The notes under the pieces were generated by a model that ran no database searches, was not told where the DNA came from, and saw only the letters and a program-made list of their open reading frames with translations. Shown here piece by piece: positions 34,792 to 41,537 of a DNA stretch of 43,976 bases. The position numbers and the translations under genes were made by a program. Origin of the DNA: Lachnospiraceae bacterium (GTDB lineage Bacteria > Bacillota > Clostridia > Lachnospirales > Lachnospiraceae); contig JAFWWB010000085.1 of the NCBI GenBank assembly GCA_017518185.1, positions 1-43,976 on the forward strand, in the 5' to 3' direction. Position 1 is the first letter of the stretch, and each line of letters opens with the position of its first letter.

Positions 34792-35548
34792 AAAGGTTTT
34801 GCTTATAGGCGATACAAAAGGATTCATGGTAAACGGCATCGCCGGAGGCCTCAAAAGAGAGGGCTATACGGTTATCACCGTGGCTCCCGAAGTGACAGAG
34901 ATAAGCCATGTCACGGATGCGCCGCGTATATGGGTGCTTTACCTCGACAGCGTACCCGTGGCCATCAACAAGACCCTTACCTATATAAAAGATGAGCTGT
35001 GTGAAAAGGAACTGTACTTCTTCCCGATAGGCACCAGTGAGGAGCAGGAGAAGATACGGGAGGTGATACCGGAGAACCTTATCACCAAGAGCTTTCTGCG
35101 TCCGCTGAACGTTAAGGATCTGGCTGCCGAGATGGATATGACCGTCATGAAAGGGACGCAGGCTGAGGAAAAAAAGAAGATACTGATAGTGGATGACGAT
35201 ACCACCATGCTCACTATGCTCAGGGGCCTGCTTTCTGCTAAATATCATGTATATGTCGCAAACTCCGGCATGAACGCCATAACGCTCCTCAGCAAGACTG
35301 ATGTGGATCTGATCCTGCTGGATTATGAGATGCCCGTGCTGAACGGTGCAAAGGTACTTGAGGCACTGAGGAGCGAATCGGCCACCAGCAGCATACCGGT
35401 CATGTTCCTTACCGGAAAGAACGACAGGCAGAGCGTGATGACAGCTGTGCCCCTGCATCCGGAGAAATATCTGCTGAAATCCATGCCCCACGAGGAGTGG
35501 CTGGCAAATATTGACGAGTTTTTCGAAAAAAAAAAGAAACATCCGTGA
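34784..35548 (+). CDS. Response regulator with pseudo-receiver and receiver domains
   Basis: 254 residues from ATG 34784, overlapping the kinase stop by 8 bases (AGGGTGAGG upstream; an in-frame GTG at 34775 is less likely). Residues 1-115 have a receiver-like strand/helix alternation (KVLLIGDTKGFMVNGIA, WVLYLDS, then TKSFLRPL) without a standard acidic pocket. Residues 127-245 are a canonical receiver: ILIVDDD, Asp180 in LLDYEMP, T in FLTGK, and a Lys near the end. There is no output domain, so it resembles a CheY/Spo0F-type relay protein. The coupling to the hybrid kinase suggests it takes phosphate from the Hpt domain. Confidence 0.88.
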   Translation: MDKKVLLIGDTKGFMVNGIAGGLKREGYTVITVAPEVTEISHVTDAPRIWVLYLDSVPVAINKTLTYIKDELCEKELYFFPIGTSEEQEKIREVIPENLITKSFLRPLNVKDLAAEMDMTVMKGTQAEEKKKILIVDDDTTMLTMLRGLLSAKYHVYVANSGMNAITLLSKTDVDLILLDYEMPVLNGAKVLEALRSESATSSIPVMFLTGKNDRQSVMTAVPLHPEKYLLKSMPHEEWLANIDEFFEKKKKHP

Positions 35549-35577
35549 TATTCTGTGATGAGAAGGAGGTGAGCACC

Positions 35578-35886
35578 ATGTATATGGCTTTTGACTGCAT
35601 CGAATCGCTTTCCGGAGAGACCCACGGAGAGATACTGACGCTGTACGGCGTGCGCTTTAACCGGAACAATTTCGCGGTGCTTTCCACCGAGCACAGGGCC
35701 CATGATTACCTGCTGCCCATGAAGAAGGAGCAGTTTGAGGAGTTTGTTGTGGATGTCAGGAAAGCCCTTGCTGACGGAAAGGTGGGTATAAGACTTACAG
35801 GCGGAGCGGTATACAGGGTCAGGCACGGCGCGATCCTTCCCATGGAGGACAAGCTGGGGCTGCCTTATAAGGTGGAGGCCTTCTGA
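35578..35886 (+). CDS. Small protein of unknown function
   Basis: 102 residues from the ATG at 35578, which has an excellent AAGGAGGTG at 35562-35570; the frame is open to 35545. I do not recognise a family. It is a compact mixed alpha/beta sequence starting MYMAFDCIESLSGE with no signal peptide or cysteine motif beyond one early Cys. It lies 29 bases after the response regulator and before a strong terminator, so it is probably the last gene of the signalling operon. Confidence 0.7.
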   Translation: MYMAFDCIESLSGETHGEILTLYGVRFNRNNFAVLSTEHRAHDYLLPMKKEQFEEFVVDVRKALADGKVGIRLTGGAVYRVRHGAILPMEDKLGLPYKVEAF

Positions 35887-35927
35887 TAACTGCTCCGTTT
35901 GTACAGAAAGGATACAGGCATTTTCGT

Positions 35928-35961
35928 AACCCGCGCAGGAGGCTGTGCGGGTTGCTTTTTT
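35928..35961 (+). terminator. Intrinsic terminator ending the signalling operon
   Basis: AACCCGC (35928-35934) pairs with GCGGGTT (35947-35953), and the stem is extended by CA/TG inside. TTTTTT follows at 35956-35961. It separates the signalling operon from the LicD fusion gene. Confidence 0.9.
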
Positions 35962-36005
35962 GACTGGTTTGCTATAAAATCTTATCTGGAGGAGTATGAC
36001 CGGAT

Positions 36006-38306
36006 ATGGAATTTCCCAGGGAATATTTTGAAGACGAGGTAAGAGAGGGCTTCTACGTAAGCTCTATGATGAAATGCTTCTGGGCGGCCCAGCTTGAAGT
36101 GCTGGAAGAGGTGGACAGGGTATGCAGAAAACACGGCATACGCTGGTTCGCCGACTGCGGCACGCTGCTGGGGGCTGTGAGGCACGGAGGCTACATCCCC
36201 TGGGATGATGATCTGGATATCTGCATGCTCCGGGATGATTATATGAAATTCGCGGAGATCGCGCCGAAAGAGCTCCCGGAAGGTTATATAGTGGCCACCT
36301 TTGACGGGGAGAGGGAATTCTGGAACCTCCTGATGCGTGTGGTGAGAGGGGACAGGATCGATTTTACTCCCGAAGTATTGAGGAAATACCATGGCTGCCC
36401 TTATGTGGTGGGCATAGATATATTTCCCATAGATTACGTATGCCCGGATCCCGTTAAGGAGGAGGAACGCAGGAAGCTGGTGGGAGCCATATTCTCCACC
36501 GGTAATCTTCTGGATTGCGAGGTCCCGCCTTCCAAAAAGGAAATGGAGGAGCTCATAAGGGAGATAGAGAGGCTGACCGGTAAAAGGGTGGACCGCAAAG
36601 GGGATATAAAGCTCCAGCTTTACAGGATAGCGGATTCGTATGCTTCCATGTACGGGCCGGAGGGCTGCAGTGAGGTGGTGCTCATGCCTTACTGGGTCAT
36701 GTACGAGAACCACAAATACAAACTGGACTGGTTTAAGACTGCCATAGATATACCTTTTGAAACAACAACACTGAAGGCACCGGCTATGTATGACGCGGTG
36801 CTCAGGGTTGAATACGGGGATTATATGCGCATAGTCAAGGGCGGGGGGACGCACGACTATCCGGCCTACGGCTTGCAGGAGGATATAGTCCTTAAGGAAC
36901 TTGGAAAGATACCGTACAAGTATTCTTATAATAAAGATGACCTTAAGGAGGTCGAAAGAGGCATGGCTAACAGGGAAAGGGAGCAGGCGCTGGATTTTGC
37001 AACGGTTATGAAGAGCGTTTCCGGAAAGCTGGAACTGCTCATTTCGGCCGGTGAGGGGCAGACGGCGGTGGATCTGCTCACACAGTGCCAGGAGGGCGCC
37101 ATCAACACCGGAGGCGCCATTGAGCGCGTAAAGGGAGAGGGCTTTATATGCGTTAAATACCTGGAGGAGTTCTGTGAAGCTATATATCTGGTAAATGAGG
37201 CTGTTTTTGCCGGCGACAGGGAGACTGCTTCCGCAGGCATAAAGCTGATGCTGGAGAAGATCACGGAATTTGAGGAGAGCGTTAAAAAGGATCTTCACAA
37301 TAAGAAAGAGGCTGTATTTCTGCCCTATAAGGCTTCCATGTGGGACAGTCTGGAGAGCGTGTGGCTGAAGTACAGGGACGATCCCGAATGGGATACCTAT
37401 GTGATCCCCATACCCTATTATGACAAAAATCCCGATGGTACCGTCAGGGAGGAGCATTATGAGGCGGATCAGTACCCTGAAGACGTGCCTGTTATACATT
37501 ATGAGCAGTACAATTTTGAGGCCAGACATCCTGAGGAGATCTACATACATAATCCCTATGATGAGTGTAATTACGTTACCACCGTACATCCCTTCTTCTA
37601 TTCAAAGAACCTGAAGAAGTTTACGGATAAGCTCATTTATATCCCTTATTTCGTGCTGGATGAGATAGATCCGGATGATTTCAGGGCCGTAAAGACCATG
37701 GAGCATTTTGTGACCGTTCCCGGTGTCATACATGCTGACGAGGTGCGGGTGCAGTCGGAAGCCATGAAGAAGGCCTATGTGGAAAACCTATGTGAATTTG
37801 CGGGAGAGGATACCAGGGAGATCTGGGAAAAGAAGATAATCGGAAGCGGAAGTCCCAAGTTTGACAGCCTGATGCGAAGGAAGGCACAGGGTGTTGAGCT
37901 TCCGGAGGAATGGGAGAAGCTTATCCTCAAGCCGGACGGAAGCAGGAAAAAGGTGGTGCTGTATAACACCTCCGTATCAGCCCTGCTCGAGCATAACGCT
38001 GCCATGACGGAGAAGATCAAGAGAGTTTTTGAAGTCTTTAAGGAGAACCGGGAAGAGGTTACTCTGCTCTGGAGACCGCATCCGCTGATAAAGGCCACGA
38101 TCTCGTCAATGAGACCGGAGCTGTGGAACGATTATGAGAAGCTGGTGGAGGAGTATAAGAAGAGCGGCCTGGGTATATATGACGACAGCCCGGATCTTGA
38201 CAGGGCCATAGCTGCCAGCGATGCCTACTACGGTGATCCCAGCAGCGTGGTTACACTCTGCAGGAGATGCGGGATACCTGTTATGATTCAGAACCCGGAT
38301 TGTTGA
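36006..38306 (+). CDS. LicD-type phosphotransferase fused to a CDP-glycerol glycerophosphotransferase-like domain
   Basis: 766 residues. The N-terminal part (about 25-300) is LicD: GTLLGAVRHGGYIPWDDDLDI (first two thirds shown by GTLLGAVRHGG, and the metal-site WDDDLDI near 66-72). A helical linker (about 310-435) follows. The C-terminal part (about 439-766) matches the GT-B-like family annotated as CDP-glycerol glycerophosphotransferase: MWDSLESVW, IPIPYYDKNPDG, IHNPYDECNYVT, LLWRPHPLI and YYGDPSSVV. LicD enzymes transfer phosphocholine or other phospho-groups from CDP carriers to glycans. Two CDP-dependent transferases in one chain suggest decoration plus polymerisation of a surface polymer. 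The next genes could supply the CDP substrate. Confidence 0.88.
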   Translation: MEFPREYFEDEVREGFYVSSMMKCFWAAQLEVLEEVDRVCRKHGIRWFADCGTLLGAVRHGGYIPWDDDLDICMLRDDYMKFAEIAPKELPEGYIVATFDGEREFWNLLMRVVRGDRIDFTPEVLRKYHGCPYVVGIDIFPIDYVCPDPVKEEERRKLVGAIFSTGNLLDCEVPPSKKEMEELIREIERLTGKRVDRKGDIKLQLYRIADSYASMYGPEGCSEVVLMPYWVMYENHKYKLDWFKTAIDIPFETTTLKAPAMYDAVLRVEYGDYMRIVKGGGTHDYPAYGLQEDIVLKELGKIPYKYSYNKDDLKEVERGMANREREQALDFATVMKSVSGKLELLISAGEGQTAVDLLTQCQEGAINTGGAIERVKGEGFICVKYLEEFCEAIYLVNEAVFAGDRETASAGIKLMLEKITEFEESVKKDLHNKKEAVFLPYKASMWDSLESVWLKYRDDPEWDTYVIPIPYYDKNPDGTVREEHYEADQYPEDVPVIHYEQYNFEARHPEEIYIHNPYDECNYVTTVHPFFYSKNLKKFTDKLIYIPYFVLDEIDPDDFRAVKTMEHFVTVPGVIHADEVRVQSEAMKKAYVENLCEFAGEDTREIWEKKIIGSGSPKFDSLMRRKAQGVELPEEWEKLILKPDGSRKKVVLYNTSVSALLEHNAAMTEKIKRVFEVFKENREEVTLLWRPHPLIKATISSMRPELWNDYEKLVEEYKKSGLGIYDDSPDLDRAIAASDAYYGDPSSVVTLCRRCGIPVMIQNPDC

Positions 38307-38339
38307 TAAATATTTTCATTTCGCAGGAGGAGGGGGAAA

Positions 38340-38999
38340 ATGCATTACGAGCTTATGGCGTCCATGATGTGCGCCAATTATGGGAATCTTGAAAAAGAGG
38401 TGCGGGAGCTGGAGGAAGCCGGCATCGACTCTTTTCATATCGATATAATGGACGGGCGCTACGTTCCCAACTATGCGATGTCCCTCAATGACCTCTGTTA
38501 CATCCGGAAGGCTACCGAAAAACCTCTGGATGTTCACCTTATGGTTGAACACCCCAACAATACCATAGAAATATTTATCAAAAACCTGCGCCAGGGGGAT
38601 ACCATTTATATCCATCCGGAGGCGGAGTATCACCCTTCGACCACGCTGCAGAAGATCATAAACGGAGGGCTCATACCGGGGATCGCCATAAATCCGGGCA
38701 CAAGCGTGGAGACCGTATATGAGATGCTGCGCATAGTAAAAAAGGTCCTGGTGATGAGTGTGAACCCGGGAAATGCGGGACAGATGTTTCTGCCCTATGT
38801 GGGTGAGAAATATAAGAGGCTTCTGGCTATCAAGGAAAAGATGGATTTTGAGGTTTACTGGGACGGATCCTGCAGCCTGGACAAGATAAAGACCTTTGCC
38901 CCGATGGGAGTGAAAGGTTTTGTGCTGGGAACTTCCCTTCTCTTCGGAAAGAAAACTTCTTATAAAGATACTCTGAAGATGATCAGGGAAACTGTTTAA
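38340..38999 (+). CDS. Ribulose-phosphate 3-epimerase-like protein
   Basis: 219 residues, TIM-barrel epimerase of the RPE family. Recognisable motifs: ASMMCANYGNLEKEV (family: PSILSADF), HIDIMDGRYVPN, DVHLMVEHP, MSVNPGNAGQMF (family: MTVNPGFGGQ) and WDGSCS (family: VDGGI). The metal-binding His/Asp pairs are retained, but several phosphate- and substrate-contacting positions differ from housekeeping RPE, which suggests a specialised sugar phosphate. The ATG at 38340 has AGGAGGAGGGGG upstream. It lies 33 bases after the LicD fusion and 12 before the cytidylyltransferase, arguing that it feeds that pathway. Confidence 0.88.
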   Translation: MHYELMASMMCANYGNLEKEVRELEEAGIDSFHIDIMDGRYVPNYAMSLNDLCYIRKATEKPLDVHLMVEHPNNTIEIFIKNLRQGDTIYIHPEAEYHPSTTLQKIINGGLIPGIAINPGTSVETVYEMLRIVKKVLVMSVNPGNAGQMFLPYVGEKYKRLLAIKEKMDFEVYWDGSCSLDKIKTFAPMGVKGFVLGTSLLFGKKTSYKDTLKMIRETV

Positions 39000-39011
39000 C
39001 GGAGAATACAG

Positions 39012-39710
39012 ATGGATAAAAGAGATATAATTACCGTACTGCTGTCCGGAGGGAGCGGCAAAAGAACGGGGAGGGATATGCCCAAACAATATATCAGCGC
39101 CGGCGGCTGTATGATGATCACCAGAAGCCTCAAGGCGCTGACCTCCCATCCTGATATCAGACGGATCAGGATCGTGGCTGACAGAGCCTGGCAGGATAAG
39201 ATCCTTTCCGAGTGGAAAGAGCAGGGGATCGATGCCGAGCTGCTTGGTTTTTCCCTTCCGGGAGAGACAAGGCAGCTTTCTGTTTTCAATGCGCTTGAAG
39301 ATATCCTCCCTCTGGCGTCGGACGATACACGTGTGATCATCCATGATGCTGCCAGACCATTTGTCTCTCCCGCTCTGCTTGAGAGGGTAATAAAATCAGG
39401 ATTTGATGCGGATGGAGCTATCCCTGTTCTCCCCATGAAGGACACAGTCTATCTCAGTGACGGGGGGCAGAGGATATCCGGACTTCTGGACCGCAGCAAG
39501 ATTTATGCAGGCCAGGCCCCTGAGATATTCAAATTCAAAGAATATCATATATCTAATTCAGTTTTGATGCCGGACCGTATCCTGACCATAAACGGCTCTA
39601 CAGAGCCGGCTATCATATCGGGAATGAATATTTCAATGGTGGCGGGAGAGGAGTCAAACTTTAAGATCACCAGCGCGGAAGATCTTGATGCATATATAAA
39701 AATGAGCTGA
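39012..39710 (+). CDS. IspD/TarI-like cytidylyltransferase
   Basis: 232 residues. The nucleotide-binding loop LSGGSGKRTGRDMPKQY corresponds to AAGxGxRMGxxxPKQ of the family; HDAARPFVS, PMKDTVY and FKITSAEDL match later motifs. These enzymes couple CTP to a methylerythritol-, ribitol- or other polyol phosphate. The changed loop (SGG, T for M) and the neighbours point to a TarI-like role making a CDP-polyol for the LicD/CDP-glycerol-type transferase rather than to isoprenoid synthesis, but IspD cannot be excluded from motifs alone. It starts 12 bases after the epimerase-like gene. Confidence 0.87.
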   Translation: MDKRDIITVLLSGGSGKRTGRDMPKQYISAGGCMMITRSLKALTSHPDIRRIRIVADRAWQDKILSEWKEQGIDAELLGFSLPGETRQLSVFNALEDILPLASDDTRVIIHDAARPFVSPALLERVIKSGFDADGAIPVLPMKDTVYLSDGGQRISGLLDRSKIYAGQAPEIFKFKEYHISNSVLMPDRILTINGSTEPAIISGMNISMVAGEESNFKITSAEDLDAYIKMS

Positions 39711-40346
39711 AAAAGCGTTGACCGGGTCAATAATAAAGCTACAGCGATGTATTTGCAATGGATTTGCCATAAGTTCAAAAGAACATTAACATAACCGGGC
39801 TGCGAACGGCTTTGCCTGTAAAATATGGCAGACGGAGCGGGACAGGTTATGGTGAAAAGCCTGCCTGCGGGCATCAACGGAAATAGAGAAAAAGATCAAT
39901 AAATGCAGGGATTTTGAGATGAATTAAATTCTGGATATGTAAATGACGGCATGGGAATAATCAGGAATAAATATATCTAAAAGTTATGCATAAATATAAC
40001 TATAAGCGAAAGTGCTGCGGTTAAAGGGAACATTCAAATGTGAGAGGGCAGGGGATTTGTTAACTTCCAGGAAAATAGAAAGTTTTTGAGTGATGAGTTT
40101 GTTTCCGGGCTTAAAGGATCCCGGAGAACCCGGATTCCTGCCGGATCAGGCCGGAAGCTGAGGAATATAAACTTCAGGATGAGCTTGGAGGGAATGAGGA
40201 AGCTTGCATAATAAGGGTGTAAACCGGTTTTAGTTAACATAAGAAATTGTATTATGGTATGCAGCAGTTTATAACCCTATTATATATAGAAGAAACTCGT
40301 TTTGAACAGAATTGAGAGGATTTTTGGGTAAAAGGAGATTATACAT
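39711..40346 (+). other. Long intergenic region, probably degenerate DNA plus a promoter
   Basis: 636 bases without a convincing gene. The sequence is AT-rich with many stops in every frame. The longest protein-like stretch on + is an open frame 40044-40211 (55 codons) with no start codon or ribosome site. A minus-strand frame at 40034-40240 has poor composition. I see no RNA gene or clear terminator after the cytidylyltransferase. The end of the region carries the promoter for the dehydrogenase. It may be the decayed site of a former gene in the cluster. Confidence 0.5.
40247..40275 (+). promoter_or_regulatory. Candidate promoter for the zinc dehydrogenase
   Basis: TTGTAT (40247-40252), a 17-base spacer and TATAAC (40270-40275), about 72 bases before the start codon. 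Confidence 0.4.
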
Positions 40347-41399
40347 ATGAAAGCACAGGTGCTTTACGGACCCGGTGATCTCAGATATGAAGAAAGACCC
40401 GTTCCCGAACCCGGGGAGCATGAACTTCTTATCAGGGTCAGCTCTGTTGGGATATGCGGATCGGATGTGCCGAGGATACTCAGGACCGGAGCACATATAC
40501 ACCCACTCATACCCGGACATGAGTTTTCGGGAGTGGTGGTGGAGTGCGGCAGAGGGAGTGACAGCTCTCTTGCGGGAAAGAGGGTCGGAGTGTTCCCGCT
40601 GATACCCTGCCGCAGCTGTGAGGCCTGCCGGAAGAAAAGCTATGAGATGTGCAGGCATTATGACTATCTGGGCTCCCGCTGTGACGGCGGCTTTGCTGAA
40701 TATGTAAGGGTGCCGCAGTGGCAGCTGCTGCCCCTCCCGGAGGGGATATCGGATGAAGCGGCTGCGATGCTGGAGCCGCTTGCGGTGGCAGCCCATGCCA
40801 TGAGGAGGACTGAGATACTACCGGAGGATACCGTGGCTGTGACCGGACTCGGTACCATAGGACAGATGCTTGTAATGCTCCTTAAGGATGCAGGAGTGAA
40901 AAAGATCTTCGCTGTGGGCAATAAGGATTTCCAGAAGGAGACGGTTACCGGCAGCGGGATACCTGAAGAGGATTTCATCGATTCGCGCGAAGGGGATGCT
41001 GTGAAGAGACTCAGGGAACTGACAGAGGGCCGGGGCTGTGATGTCTGCTTTGAATGCGTGGGCAGGAATGAGACTGTCAAATCCACATTAGATATGGCGG
41101 CAATAGCAGGAAGAGTTGTCCTGGTAGGTAACCCGGCTTCGGATATGGGGCTCGAACGTGACTTGTATTGGAAGATATTGAGATCGCAGCTTAAGCTCTG
41201 CGGCACCTGGAATTCCTCCTTCGGAGGCGCCGGTGACGAAGGGGATGACTGGCATTACGTGGCGGAAAGGATAGCATCCGGAAAGATAGTGCCGGAGAGG
41301 CTCATCACCCATCGTTTCGGACTTGAGGGTCTGCCGCAGGGGCTTCATATAATGGACGGCAAAACGGAGGACTACATAAAGATAATGCTGAAGCCGTGA
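40347..41399 (+). CDS. Zinc-dependent polyol(-phosphate) dehydrogenase, galactitol-1-phosphate dehydrogenase-like
   Basis: 350-residue medium-chain dehydrogenase. Catalytic zinc ligands appear in GICGSDV and GHEFSG. The structural zinc loop has four cysteines (CRSCEACRKKSYEMC), and the NAD(P)-binding GLGTIGQ motif is near 170. The sequence pattern is close to galactitol-1-phosphate 5-dehydrogenases and sorbitol dehydrogenases. In reverse it could reduce a ketose phosphate to a polyol phosphate, as TarJ does for ribitol-5-phosphate in teichoic acid synthesis. The nearby cytidylyltransferase, epimerase and CDP-dependent transferase make this attractive, although it is under its own promoter. 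No GatZ or PTS genes, typical of galactitol use, are nearby. Confidence 0.87.
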   Translation: MKAQVLYGPGDLRYEERPVPEPGEHELLIRVSSVGICGSDVPRILRTGAHIHPLIPGHEFSGVVVECGRGSDSSLAGKRVGVFPLIPCRSCEACRKKSYEMCRHYDYLGSRCDGGFAEYVRVPQWQLLPLPEGISDEAAAMLEPLAVAAHAMRRTEILPEDTVAVTGLGTIGQMLVMLLKDAGVKKIFAVGNKDFQKETVTGSGIPEEDFIDSREGDAVKRLRELTEGRGCDVCFECVGRNETVKSTLDMAAIAGRVVLVGNPASDMGLERDLYWKILRSQLKLCGTWNSSFGGAGDEGDDWHYVAERIASGKIVPERLITHRFGLEGLPQGLHIMDGKTEDYIKIMLKP

Positions 41400-41431
41400 A
41401 AAGATTTTTTGGGACAGAGGTTAAGTTTTTC

Positions 41432-41460
41432 TTGCAAGCTGACGATAACAGACTTATAAT
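41432..41460 (+). promoter_or_regulatory. Candidate sigma-A promoter for the SEN-repeat protein
   Basis: TTGCAA (41432-41437), a 17-base spacer and a consensus TATAAT (41455-41460). A leader of about 70 bases follows, containing a 7-bp inverted repeat (CGTTCCC 41475-41481, GGGAACG 41499-41505). Confidence 0.7.
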
Positions 41461-41537
41461 ATTGGAAAGTGGGACGTTCCCCCGATAGGGATGAATCCGG
41501 GAACGGCCTTTGGTAACGGGATATAAAGGGAGATGTT

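Noticed and set aside
35982-37589. 535-codon open frame on the minus strand
   Set aside because: Antisense to the LicD fusion gene; no start signal and no recognisable motif.
40034-40240. 68-codon minus-strand frame in the polyol-cluster gap
   Set aside because: No ribosome binding site and random-looking composition; the opposite strand is equally unconvincing.
41461-41520. Leader considered as a c-di-GMP (GEMM) riboswitch
   Set aside because: The conserved GEMM core motifs and the tetraloop/receptor are not present; only a simple hairpin can be supported.
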